DNA of 64,000 nucleotides from the NCBI RefSeq assembly GCF_900129315.1, contig NZ_FQUS01000020.1, positions 1 to 64,000 of the forward strand. Direction: 5' to 3'. The position numbers and the translations under genes were made by a program. Shown in pieces: positions 24,822-33,592 of the stretch (positions are counted from its first letter, which is position 1; each line of letters opens with the position of its first letter). This DNA is from Fodinibius roseus. Lineage in GTDB: Bacteria > Bacteroidota > Rhodothermia > Balneolales > Balneolaceae. The notes below the pieces were generated by a model that worked only from the letters and a program-made list of their open reading frames with translations, was not told the DNA's origin and did not search any database.

Positions 24822-26450
24822 TTATCGCTTCAGGTTTACGGCCTCTGTGAGCATCTCATCGGAGGTGCTGATGACCCGGGCGCTTGACTGGTAGGCCCGC
24901 TGTGAAGTAATCATCTCAGTAAATTCCTGGGCGAGATCTACATTCGACCCCTCCAGAGAGCCCGCATTAATGCTGCTGTCCGCCAGGCTGTCAGCGGTAT
25001 CGATAAAAACCTCTCCTGCGGCAGAAGTAGCCCGGAAAAGTCCGCCTCCCACCATTTCCAGGCCATCTTCGTTTTGCACTTCACCAAGAGCCAGCTGCGC
25101 GAGGTTTTTATTTTGACCATTGTCGTACACGCCCTGGACCCGCCCGTCTCCGTCGATATTGATATCCACCAGAGAGCCCTGGGTATAGCCATCCTGGTTT
25201 ACCACTTTAGCTGTATTGGCTCCTGAATACTGGGTAAAAGAGGTCCCCTGGGAAGAATCCCCGAGCTCAACTTCAAAAGAGGTGGCCTCTGCTCCGTTAC
25301 CCGGCTCAAAATCAATAGAAAAGTTGCCGCCTGAGTCAACCTGTCCCATTTCATCAAACGTAACAGTCCCTGTCTCCCCATTATTAATGGGTTCCCCGTC
25401 GGCAAACTTAGCCTGGTATGACCATTCATTTTCAGCAACCTGGGTAAAATCAAGCATAAGCGTATGACCTTTTCCGAGGTCGTCATATACGGTCGTACTC
25501 ATGGTTTGCTTATTGGTTTCCCCCTGTTGTGTTACATCAAAGCCGGGGAAATTAATGTCTCCGCTGCCCGTAGCCACTTCCAGGGAAGCAACATCAAAAT
25601 CGCTGCTGCCCAATTCACCGGAACGGAGCATAAGCATTCCGTCGACCAGACTTACTTCTCCTTCTGTCAGGCCGCTGTTAAAGCTATCTGCCATTTCGCC
25701 AAGGGTGGTGCCGTCATTTCCGGCTCCATAGGTAAAGGTAGCCGTTTCGGTGCCCGTGCCGTCATTGGTCGTAATTTCCATTTCCACAGTATCTCCGGCT
25801 GCCAGAGGTGAGGCAGTCTGACTCAGATCATTTATATCGGTGCCGGAAGCTGCTATATTTCCACTGCCATCGGTAAATGCACTTTGGGCCGATACTATTT
25901 GCCGGATGCTGGTGTTGGCATTCATGTTACCGGCCAGGTTAACCTCATCCGTCTGCCTGGGAGCCAGCGCGTTCTCAAAGTCCACCTGAATATTTTCCGT
26001 CGTTCCGCCGCCAATAATATTTCCGGACTGATTGGCATTATAACCCTGCACATGGTTGCCTGACTGGTCAACCAGGTTGCCGTTTTGATTAAAGGTAAAG
26101 TTACCGGCTCGGGTCATAAGATCCTGCGTACCGTCATTTATCATAAAATATCCGTCCCCCTCAATAGCCAGGTCCGTGGTTTTCCCGGTATTTTCAATCG
26201 TACCCTGACTAAAATCACGGTCGACTGATGCTACCCGTACGCCAAGCCCCACCTGATTGCTTAACGAAGGGGCCGATTCGCCGCCGCCGTTTCCGCCAAT
26301 ATTCTCGTTCATCAGTTCTGAAAACGTGACCCGGGAAGATTTAAATCCGGTCGTATCCACGTTGGCAATATTATTACCGATGGTATCCATCTTGGTTTGA
26401 AAGCTCTTCAAACCACTTACTCCTGCATTTAAAGACTTAATTAAAGACAT
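24822..26450 (-). CDS. flgE: flagellar hook protein
   Basis: FlgE polymerises into the hook. The 542-aa product opens with SLNAGVSGLKSFQTKMDTIGNNIANVDTTGFKSSRVTFSELM and ends with SNVDLAQEFTEMITSQRAYQSSARVISTSDEMLTEAVNLKR, the two helices shared by axial proteins. DGYFMINDGTQDLMTRAGNFTFNQNG follows near 97-122. It is larger than enterobacterial FlgE (about 400), with extra surface domains in the middle. A terminator follows at 24731-24786. It is 127 bp from flgD. Confidence 0.96.
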   Translation of the reverse strand: MSLIKSLNAGVSGLKSFQTKMDTIGNNIANVDTTGFKSSRVTFSELMNENIGGNGGGESAPSLSNQVGLGVRVASVDRDFSQGTIENTGKTTDLAIEGDGYFMINDGTQDLMTRAGNFTFNQNGNLVDQSGNHVQGYNANQSGNIIGGGTTENIQVDFENALAPRQTDEVNLAGNMNANTSIRQIVSAQSAFTDGSGNIAASGTDINDLSQTASPLAAGDTVEMEITTNDGTGTETATFTYGAGNDGTTLGEMADSFNSGLTEGEVSLVDGMLMLRSGELGSSDFDVASLEVATGSGDINFPGFDVTQQGETNKQTMSTTVYDDLGKGHTLMLDFTQVAENEWSYQAKFADGEPINNGETGTVTFDEMGQVDSGGNFSIDFEPGNGAEATSFEVELGDSSQGTSFTQYSGANTAKVVNQDGYTQGSLVDINIDGDGRVQGVYDNGQNKNLAQLALGEVQNEDGLEMVGGGLFRATSAAGEVFIDTADSLADSSINAGSLEGSNVDLAQEFTEMITSQRAYQSSARVISTSDEMLTEAVNLKR

Positions 26451-26577
26451 AATGTACTCCGTATTATTTATTAAATGAATGAAGACAGTCTATGTGCTGC
26501 TGTCCGCTTTGTTATATTGAATATTCCTTTCCTGCATTTCCCGGTAAAAGGAACACAGGCTCATTTGCGATTTTCTA

Positions 26578-27258
26578 TTAAAGATTACCGGTTCCCACCG
26601 TTTCAATGTTACCTATGGGCACTTCCAAACCGTCAATAGATATATGAACGCCATCTCCGGTGAATCGTACCCTGTTAGCAGTGCCTTCGCTGAACATTCG
26701 GGATTGTACATTTTCATCCCCGTTAGACGCATTAACCTCAACGCTATATTGTCCCCCGGCCACCGATAGGCCGTCATTGCTTTTCCCGTTCCAGGTCCAG
26801 CTGTTTTCTCCTGAAGAAACATTACTGAGCGTTTCACTACGTACAGCACTTCCGGATCCATCCCTGACAATAAATTCCACCTCATCGGCCGGGTTATTCA
26901 ATTCATAATTGATATCCACACTTCCGCCGGCTTCCAGATTAACCTGGTTACTCAATGCCCGCACGTGCTTTCCGGTCAGGGCCGCCGCCATGGAATTGGT
27001 CATCTCGGTACGCATCATCTCCTGGCTGTCTTGCAGTGAAGACAACCCGTCGTTTACTCCGATCAGCTGTTCCACAGAATTAAACTGGGCCAACTGTGAT
27101 GCGAATTCTTTTCCGTCCATCGGGTTAATGGGATCCTGGTTTTTCATCTGGGCAACCAGCAGCTGTAGAAATTTATCCTGTCCAAGCTTGTTATTGTCCG
27201 CAGACTCCGTACCATTCATTTGCGTTTGTGCTTGTGCGCCTATCTGACTTATATCCAT
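26578..27258 (-). CDS. flgD: hook cap / hook assembly protein
   Basis: FlgD caps the growing hook. The 226-aa protein has the N-terminal family motif (KLGQDKFLQLLVAQMKNQDPINPMDGKEFASQLAQFNSVEQLIGVN, about 25-70) and a C-terminal Ig-like region containing NSWTWNGKSNDGLSVAGGQYSVEV. Length is typical. It lies between fliK and flgE, as expected for a hook-assembly module. Confidence 0.95.
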   Translation of the reverse strand: MDISQIGAQAQTQMNGTESADNNKLGQDKFLQLLVAQMKNQDPINPMDGKEFASQLAQFNSVEQLIGVNDGLSSLQDSQEMMRTEMTNSMAAALTGKHVRALSNQVNLEAGGSVDINYELNNPADEVEFIVRDGSGSAVRSETLSNVSSGENSWTWNGKSNDGLSVAGGQYSVEVNASNGDENVQSRMFSEGTANRVRFTGDGVHISIDGLEVPIGNIETVGTGNL

Positions 27259-27281
27259 ATATTTTACCTCTTATTGCGTAA

Positions 27282-29477
27282 TTATGCTATCCATTCCATT
27301 TCATTGTATCCGAAACTACGGACCGCCTTTAACTTGGCTTTTCCTGCCTCGTCGGTCCTGGTCTCACCCCCCCCGGATCTCAGGGGGTTTTCATCTCTTC
27401 CGTTCCTTCCCGGGGAGCGCCCGGAAAAATGGGAAGCGGGACCTTCCTGGTCGGGGTGATCCAACTGCAGATCAATCTCAGCACCAAATTCCTGCTTTAA
27501 ATGCTCCCGAATCTGTTGCAGATGCTGCTGGAGCAGTTTGCTTAAATCGAGATTCATCGATCCCATCTTCACCTGAAGAACGCCCTGGACCTCCCGGACC
27601 GAAAGCTGCATCTTCTTACCATCATCCAGAACAAAATTGTGCTTTTGCCATTGCTCGGGAGTCTTCCTGGCCTCAGAAGCTGCTGCAATCGCATTCCGGG
27701 TTAATGCCGGCAATACTTTTGTACGCAGCGCGGCGTTTGCAATCGGAACCTGTCCCAATTTAAGGGAGGACGAGCCAACCATCGACTGACCTGTTTCTTT
27801 GTCATCCTTCATATCGGCGGATTCAGCCGAGTATTCTTTCCACATGAGTTCCTGCTCGCCAGTAGAAGGAGGTATGCTGTCGGTGCTGTTTTCGGTCCCG
27901 CTGACTCCGGCTGTTGCTACGTTATTTCGGCCTGCACCGGCGAAAGGTGAAGAGCGCCCAAAAAGCGATCTTCTTTCCCCTTCTATACGACCGCCGGAGC
28001 GGCCGGTCCCTCCTTCAGAGGAATTTCGATCTTCTTTCTGCAGGGATTTTCGCAGCTGTGCACCTTTCATCTCAAGCCCTTTTTCAGAGGCTCCCCCTGG
28101 AGGGTTATTCAGAAAAAAGGTATCTGTTATTTTCTTCGGTTGATTCGAACCTTCCGGTCGACCGTTTCGGCCGGTCGCCGCTGAACGTTCAGAATTGCTA
28201 CCTCTATTTCCGGCCCTGTTTTTTTCCAATCGATCCCCTGATGACCTATCCTCAGATGCTTTGTCTGAAAAGGCCCCCTGGCTATTGTCACGAACGGCCG
28301 TCTCTTTGTCATCACTTCTTCCCCGAAACAGCAGGTCTGTTTTATGCTCTGCGGACCGGTCAGGAGCTTCACCTTCAACCGTATTCTTTCCTTCTGCCTG
28401 TGCCTGCTCCGCGGCTTCTCCGGCTTGCGGGGGTTGTACCTCCGGTCCCTGTTCTTTCTGATGCAGTTGGTTCAGCAGGTTTCTGAGGTGGGTTTTAACT
28501 TCTTCATCTTTCATGTTTCCCTCCGACAGTATGCGGGCTATCTTAGCGCTCACACTTCCTGACTTCCCTTCTCCTTCCAGTCTGACCTGCTTCAGCAGCT
28601 CCCTGAGCCGGGCTTCAGTCTCTTCCTCTTTCACATTTCCTTCCGACAGTATGCGGGCTATTTTTGCGCTCACACTTCCTGACTGTCCCGATTCAACTGC
28701 CCCCTCCGGCCGGCCGGCCTCTTCATCGGACAAGTGCTGCGTGAGCAGCTCGCGAAGGCCCGTACCCAATGGGGCGTTCCGGTCCTTCTTTTCCATGCCA
28801 TCCGCTGCTTCTCCGGCGCTGGCGGGAGGAATAAGCGCTCCCGCTGCCTGTCCCTGTCCTTCCAGTCTGACCTGCTTCAGCAGCTCCCTGAGCCGGGCTT
28901 CAGTCTCTTCCTCTTTCACATTTCCTTCCGACAGTACGCGGGCTATCTTTGCGCTCACACTTCCTGACTGTCCCGATTCAACTGCCCCCTCCGGCCGGCC
29001 GGCCTCTTCATCGGACAAGTGCTGCGTGAGCAGCTCGCGAAGGCCCGTACCCAATGGGGCGTTCCGGTCCTTCTTTTCCATGCCGCCCGCTGCTTCTCCG
29101 GCGCTGGCGGGAGGAATAAGCGCTCCCGCTGCCTGTCCCTGTCCTTCCTGTTTGACCTGCTTCAGCAGCTCCCTGAGCCGGGCTATGACCTCTTCACTTT
29201 TCGGATCTCCCTCCGATAATAAGCAATGAATATTTCCGGCTTTTATATGTACCGCTTCCGAATCCTTCCCTTCATTTGCCAACGATTCTATTTCTTTTTC
29301 AGAAAGCATTCCCTCTGCCATACTTTTCGAATTGCCGTCGGAAATATGGTCTCCCTGCAGGGTATCCATCAAAGATTTAAAAACAGGTACTGCTCCCCCT
29401 TTTCTACTTCCGGTATCCTTTTTAAAGACAGCTGCCTCTTCGCTATGAGCCGACTTGGAAACTATTTTTCCTATCAT
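27282..29477 (-). CDS. fliK: flagellar hook-length control protein with internal tandem repeats
   Basis: FliK measures hook length and triggers the FlhB switch. The 731-aa protein is low-complexity and hydrophilic for its first 560 residues and has an FliK-type C-terminal domain (about 600-680: DDGKKMQLSVREVQGVLQVKMGSMNLDLSKLLQQHLQQIREHL). The N-terminal part contains two nearly identical 95-residue repeats (DNA 28573-29142) plus flanking partial copies of the SGSVSAKIARxLSEGN module. Assignment rests on the C-terminal domain and the position before flgD. The repeat number could change ruler length. Confidence 0.85.
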   Translation of the reverse strand: MIGKIVSKSAHSEEAAVFKKDTGSRKGGAVPVFKSLMDTLQGDHISDGNSKSMAEGMLSEKEIESLANEGKDSEAVHIKAGNIHCLLSEGDPKSEEVIARLRELLKQVKQEGQGQAAGALIPPASAGEAAGGMEKKDRNAPLGTGLRELLTQHLSDEEAGRPEGAVESGQSGSVSAKIARVLSEGNVKEEETEARLRELLKQVRLEGQGQAAGALIPPASAGEAADGMEKKDRNAPLGTGLRELLTQHLSDEEAGRPEGAVESGQSGSVSAKIARILSEGNVKEEETEARLRELLKQVRLEGEGKSGSVSAKIARILSEGNMKDEEVKTHLRNLLNQLHQKEQGPEVQPPQAGEAAEQAQAEGKNTVEGEAPDRSAEHKTDLLFRGRSDDKETAVRDNSQGAFSDKASEDRSSGDRLEKNRAGNRGSNSERSAATGRNGRPEGSNQPKKITDTFFLNNPPGGASEKGLEMKGAQLRKSLQKEDRNSSEGGTGRSGGRIEGERRSLFGRSSPFAGAGRNNVATAGVSGTENSTDSIPPSTGEQELMWKEYSAESADMKDDKETGQSMVGSSSLKLGQVPIANAALRTKVLPALTRNAIAAASEARKTPEQWQKHNFVLDDGKKMQLSVREVQGVLQVKMGSMNLDLSKLLQQHLQQIREHLKQEFGAEIDLQLDHPDQEGPASHFSGRSPGRNGRDENPLRSGGGETRTDEAGKAKLKAVRSFGYNEMEWIA
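28573..29142 (-). repeat. 285-bp tandem duplication within fliK
   Basis: Two directly adjacent copies, 28573-28857 and 28858-29142, differ at only a few positions (for example ATGCCATCC versus ATGCCGCCC, and GTATGCGGG versus GTACGCGGG). Partial copies flank them (about 28490-28572 and from 29143). The period is exactly 95 codons, so copy number can change without frameshift. Confidence 0.92.
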
Positions 29478-29478
29478 A

Positions 29479-30063
29479 TTACATAACCTCCGTCATTAAC
29501 TGGGCTGCGCGCTTGGATTCAAGCGTACGCAATAATTTCTTTCTGTGCAGTGAGCTCCCCCCTTTATAGAGACGAACAAGCTGATCATCACTCAGTTGGT
29601 TTATGATGGGAGCTAAATTTTCATCATCGAGACTTAAAAAACTTTTAATATTCTCCTTAAATTCTTCCTCCTCTTCTTCTCTTGTAGTTTCGGCAAGGGC
29701 CGCCTCCGTTTCAGGATCTTCATTTTGCCCTTGCGTTCCTGACAGCTTCTCCATCTCACTTTTCGTTGAAGCCAGTGCCTTTTTCAATGAATCATTGACC
29801 ATACGGAGGGAATCAAGGGTCATCTGCAGATTCCGGTTATCCTTCCGGAAAGCTACTACCTGTTCTTTAATCGTTTCAAAATCAGCCCCAATCGCATCTA
29901 TCATCTCATCATCCGCGATAACGTCAGCATAATCATCCGTTTTTGCTATCTCCTCGTACTTTTCTTCATTGAGATAGGGAAAAAGAAAATACATAGCGAT
30001 CGTCAAGGGGATCAACGGCCCTATGATAAATCCGAGTATTTTTAACAGTTTCTTCGTATTCAT
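29479..30063 (-). CDS. MotE-like / MgtE-N-type membrane protein
   Basis: This 194-aa protein has one N-terminal membrane helix (about 9-29), a coiled-coil stalk (about 65-110, then an acidic segment) and a C-terminal helical domain like the MgtE N-domain (LSLDDENLAPIINQLSDDQLVRLYKGGSSLHRKKLLRTLESKRAAQLMTEVM). That layout fits MotE, a chaperone of MotC in epsilonproteobacteria, and related proteins commonly found between fliJ and fliK. Its function here is not proven. It shares one base with fliJ (TAATG) and ends 1 bp before fliK. Confidence 0.75.
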   Translation of the reverse strand: MNTKKLLKILGFIIGPLIPLTIAMYFLFPYLNEEKYEEIAKTDDYADVIADDEMIDAIGADFETIKEQVVAFRKDNRNLQMTLDSLRMVNDSLKKALASTKSEMEKLSGTQGQNEDPETEAALAETTREEEEEEFKENIKSFLSLDDENLAPIINQLSDDQLVRLYKGGSSLHRKKLLRTLESKRAAQLMTEVM

Positions 30064-30497
30064 TACCCTATTTGGCTAAAACTTTGACCGGCAATTTCAT
30101 CCATTACCTTTTGCTCCTGCCGCGACAGTTTCTCTATAAAGTTTTCCCGCTCATCCTCTTTCACCTTTTCCATAATGTGCCGCTCTTTGTGGACGGCCGC
30201 CAGCTTATCGCGCTCCATATCAACCGCATTTTCAACAGCTTTCAGACTCCCGTTCACCTTTTTCATCTTCTGATGCACTTCATGCACATGGGCCGTGTGT
30301 CGCCTTAACCTGTGGAGGTTTTCAAATTCCTCCCGGTCCGCTTTTTCCAAATGCCCTTTTAATTTCTCCTCCAGATCGGCCATTTGATTGTGGAGTTTCT
30401 TCTTCTCGGAGAGTTTTTGCGCAAGCTTTTGTTTTTGAAGCTTCTCCTCATGCTCCCGCACTTTTAACACCGATTCAAGTGAAAATTTAAATTTCAT
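30063..30497 (-). CDS. fliJ: flagellar export ATPase stalk protein FliJ
   Basis: FliJ is the coiled-coil rotor inside the FliI hexamer. The 144-aa protein starts MKFKFSLESVLKVREHEEKLQKQKLA, the family signature, and is coiled-coil through about residue 135. It follows fliI by 17 bp. Size and position are typical. Confidence 0.92.
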   Translation of the reverse strand: MKFKFSLESVLKVREHEEKLQKQKLAQKLSEKKKLHNQMADLEEKLKGHLEKADREEFENLHRLRRHTAHVHEVHQKMKKVNGSLKAVENAVDMERDKLAAVHKERHIMEKVKEDERENFIEKLSRQEQKVMDEIAGQSFSQIG

Positions 30498-30514
30498 AAC
30501 TCATCGCCTGTTCT

Positions 30515-31843
30515 TCATTTAACAATCTGTTCGAGCGATTTCCAGAGATTCTCCCTGAAATCGACTTCATGTATATCTTGTATCAAAAATGATTCCAAAT
30601 CCGGTCGTTTTTCCACGGCCTTATCAATTTTTGGATTTGAACCTTCCACATAAGCCCCGATATTAATCAGGTTTTCCGCTTCCCTGTAGGTTGCTATCAG
30701 GTCGCGCACCTCACCTGCGAGATTTCGCTGTTCGGGTGTTACGACATTCGGCATCACCCGGGATATGCTACCCGGCACATCAATCGCCGGGTAGTGATTT
30801 TTATGCGCCAAACGCCTTGAAAGGACGATATGACCGTCTAAAATGGATCGTACCGCGTCCGCAATAGGCTCATTCATGTCATCATTGTCGACCAGTACGG
30901 TATAAATACCGGTAATGCTCCCCTTGGTTGTCTTGCCCACTCTTTCCAGGAATTTCGGAAGCATGGAAAACACACTTGGCGTGTACCCCTTGGTGGTCGG
31001 TGGTTCTCCGGTAGCCAGTCCCACTTCTCTTTGAGCCATGGCCACGCGGGTGACGGAATCCATCATCAAAAGGACATTTTTTCCTCTGTCGCGGAAATAT
31101 TCTGCAACGGCCGTAGCCGTATAGGCAGCTTTAATTCTGCTCATCGCCGATTTATCCGAAGTCTCCGCTACCACCACTGAGCGGGACATCAGTTCGTCGT
31201 CTAGGATATCGTCCAAAAACTCCTGGACCTCACGTCCCCGTTCCCCGATCAGAGCTATGACATTGACATCGGCATCCGAATGGCGGGCGATCATTCCGAG
31301 GAGGACACTTTTGCCCACGCCCGAACCCGCAAACAACCCGATACGCTGACCTTTACCGATGGTGTTAAGGGCGTCAATGGCCCGCACGCCGGTATACATG
31401 ATCTCATTAATGGGCTGCCGCTCAACGGGAGAGGGAGGATCGTTGTGCACATGCTGCTGATTACTGCACAGGAGCGGTCCCTCCTGGTCGATGGGGTCCC
31501 CGTTGGCATCAATCACCCGTCCAAGCATCTCATTGCCGACGTTTATGGTGAGCGACTGCCCGAGATATTCGACCCTGCATCCCGCTCTCATCCCTTTGAT
31601 CCGGTCATAGGGCATCAGAAGGGCCTGTCCTTCTTTCAGTCCCACCACCTCGGCCGGTACGACCGTGTCCATTATCGTTTCAATACCATACACTTCACCG
31701 ACGCTGGCATGCAGTCCCGTACACTGTATAATAGTCCCTACAATAGAGGAGACCTTCCCATACCGTATGCTTGTCCGCCGGTAGCGCTTCATCTGCTGGC
31801 GTATTTCATTCAGGTGGGTCGATATGTCGGTAAGCGAACTCAT
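30515..31843 (-). CDS. fliI: flagellar export ATPase
   Basis: FliI energises export in the cytoplasm. The 442-aa protein is F1-ATPase-like: Walker A GSGVGKS (173-179, Lys178), the Walker B/DSVTR region (NVLLMMDSVTRVAMAQREVGLATGEPPTTKGYTPSVFSMLPKFLER), and the family C-terminus. All catalytic elements are intact. The start overlaps the fliH stop as ATGA. Confidence 0.97.
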   Translation of the reverse strand: MSSLTDISTHLNEIRQQMKRYRRTSIRYGKVSSIVGTIIQCTGLHASVGEVYGIETIMDTVVPAEVVGLKEGQALLMPYDRIKGMRAGCRVEYLGQSLTINVGNEMLGRVIDANGDPIDQEGPLLCSNQQHVHNDPPSPVERQPINEIMYTGVRAIDALNTIGKGQRIGLFAGSGVGKSVLLGMIARHSDADVNVIALIGERGREVQEFLDDILDDELMSRSVVVAETSDKSAMSRIKAAYTATAVAEYFRDRGKNVLLMMDSVTRVAMAQREVGLATGEPPTTKGYTPSVFSMLPKFLERVGKTTKGSITGIYTVLVDNDDMNEPIADAVRSILDGHIVLSRRLAHKNHYPAIDVPGSISRVMPNVVTPEQRNLAGEVRDLIATYREAENLINIGAYVEGSNPKIDKAVEKRPDLESFLIQDIHEVDFRENLWKSLEQIVK

Positions 31844-32547
31844 CTCCAGGACGGCAGCGAGATCGTTTCTCTGAAATCACGAAGCATTTCTTTAAAGTTG
31901 TAGACGACGGTCTCCTTTTCGGTGTCAAATGCAAATTCACCGGGATTGTACTTGTCAGAACTGCGAATACTGACGGTTACTTCCGGGGCGTAGGTATTGA
32001 CAAGTCCTTCGACATACTCATAGTCGCTTTCACAAATCCATATAACCGGTTTCACACTGGTATCTGCTTCGTGCAGAAGATTCGAAAGCTCTTCGTCCAG
32101 CTTGTTTCGAATTTCCGGGTTTTCGACCGGCAGTCCCACAATTTTTTCCACCAGTTCAAATACCAGATCGAGGAGTCCCGGATTAATGGCCTCTTGCCGG
32201 CGCTTCCATTCCAGGTGAGCGTGATCAAGGATATGCTCTACTCCTTTAATCTTTTCATTAATTTCCTCCCGGGCCTCGGAAATACCTTCCTTCTTTCCTT
32301 TTTCAAGTCCCTCCCGAAAAGCGGCCTCCCTTGCTTTTTGAAGCCTTTTCTTCCACATACGGTCCCGCTCCCGCAGCAGCTTTTTTACATCAGTATCCTC
32401 TTTATTTCCGGTTCTCTCTGCTTTTTTCGCCGCTCCTTTGTTCTCTGTATAATCCTGGTTTTCAAATGCTACCTGGTAATCAAGGCGTCGATCCTCTTCC
32501 TCGTACCAGCTAAGCTGTTCGTCGTGTAAGATTTTTGGCTCTTCCAT
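31840..32547 (-). CDS. fliH: flagellar export ATPase regulator FliH
   Basis: FliH tethers and inhibits FliI. From the ATG at 32547 the product is 235 aa. An open frame from a TTG at 32565 would overlap fliG, but the ATG leaves a 7-bp gap and is preferred. The middle is charged and coiled (RERDRMWKKRLQKAREAAFREGLEKGKKEGISEAREEIN), and the C-terminal domain has the FliH/HrpE pattern (VFELVEKIVGLPVE...EFAFDTEKETVVYNFKEML). Confidence 0.9.
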   Translation of the reverse strand: MEEPKILHDEQLSWYEEEDRRLDYQVAFENQDYTENKGAAKKAERTGNKEDTDVKKLLRERDRMWKKRLQKAREAAFREGLEKGKKEGISEAREEINEKIKGVEHILDHAHLEWKRRQEAINPGLLDLVFELVEKIVGLPVENPEIRNKLDEELSNLLHEADTSVKPVIWICESDYEYVEGLVNTYAPEVTVSIRSSDKYNPGEFAFDTEKETVVYNFKEMLRDFRETISLPSWR

Positions 32548-32554
32548 AACTATG

Positions 32555-33592
32555 TTATTCGACAATCTCTTCTTCAGACATCTTACGCGTGGTTATCTGT
32601 CCCTCTTCTTCGAGCTCCTTAATCTTGCGGATAATACGCTGCTGGGCTTCCTTCACATCCTTCAGCGGAACAGGTCCCAGGGCATCCATGTCTTCCTGCA
32701 GCATACCCGCTGCCCGTTCAGACATATTGTCCAAAAACTTATTCTTCACGTTATCATCAACGCCTTTAAGTCCCATCACGAGATCGCTTTTCTCCATCTC
32801 ATTGATAATGGTCTGAACGGTACGATCATTGAAATGCAGGATATCCTCGAAAAGGAACATTTGCTGCTTAATCTCATCCGCCATTTGGGCATCCCGTTCC
32901 TGGATGATTCCGAGTATATGGCGCTCAACCGATATTTCCGCTTCATTAAGAATCTGAGCCACGGCAGCCGTCCCGCTTTTAAGGCGGTCACCGATGGTGT
33001 ACATCCCACCCATCTGCTCCTTAATAACCTCTTCAATTTCCTTAATCACTTCCGTGGATATCTTCTCCATGGACGAAAGGCGGTAAATGATCTCGCCCCT
33101 TATGTCCTCATTCAGGTGGCTGAGTATTTCGGCCGTCTTTTTTTCCTCCAGCTGCGAAAAGATCAGAGCGGCAACCTGTGGATGCTCCTTCTCCAGGAAA
33201 TTGGTGATCTGAGTCATTTTGCTTTCCTGGAATTCGTCAAAAGCAGTGGATTCTGAACTTGCCCTGAGCTTTTGACGAACCTTGTCCTTGTCCACATTCT
33301 CTCCCAGCACATCCAGGAGCTGGTTTGCATAGTCAACCCCGCCTTCCAGCACAAATGCATCGTTGGACATAATGCGGTAGTATTCACCCATAACAGCATC
33401 CACGACATGGGGCTTAATATTATTCATATTAGCTACAGCCAGCGTAATAGCCTCGACCTCCTTCGGTTTCAGGTGATCCATCAGCCTGCCGGCTGTTTCA
33501 GCTCCTATATTCATAATGAATATGGCAGCCTTCTGCTCTCCCGTGAGATTGCTTGCGTTATCAATAGTTGTCTTGTCAGGGGTGTCTTTCAT
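32555..33592 (-). CDS. fliG: flagellar motor switch protein FliG
   Basis: FliG generates torque with MotA. The 345-aa protein (ATG at 33592 sharing one base with the fliF stop, TGATG; an upstream TTG is less likely) has the N-terminal FliF-binding domain (LTGEQKAAIFIMNIGAETAGRLMDHLKPKEVEAITLAVANM), the EHPQ motif (LEKEHPQVAALIFSQL) and the C-terminal torque helix (FLFEDILHFNDRTVQTIINEMEKSDLVMGLKG). Length is typical. Confidence 0.97.
   Translation of the reverse strand: MKDTPDKTTIDNASNLTGEQKAAIFIMNIGAETAGRLMDHLKPKEVEAITLAVANMNNIKPHVVDAVMGEYYRIMSNDAFVLEGGVDYANQLLDVLGENVDKDKVRQKLRASSESTAFDEFQESKMTQITNFLEKEHPQVAALIFSQLEEKKTAEILSHLNEDIRGEIIYRLSSMEKISTEVIKEIEEVIKEQMGGMYTIGDRLKSGTAAVAQILNEAEISVERHILGIIQERDAQMADEIKQQMFLFEDILHFNDRTVQTIINEMEKSDLVMGLKGVDDNVKNKFLDNMSERAAGMLQEDMDALGPVPLKDVKEAQQRIIRKIKELEEEGQITTRKMSEEEIVE

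Noticed and set aside
28513-29229. 238-residue Ser/Pro-rich open frame opposite fliK
   Set aside because: It is created by the repeat and base composition of fliK; the same odd composition recurs with each repeat unit.
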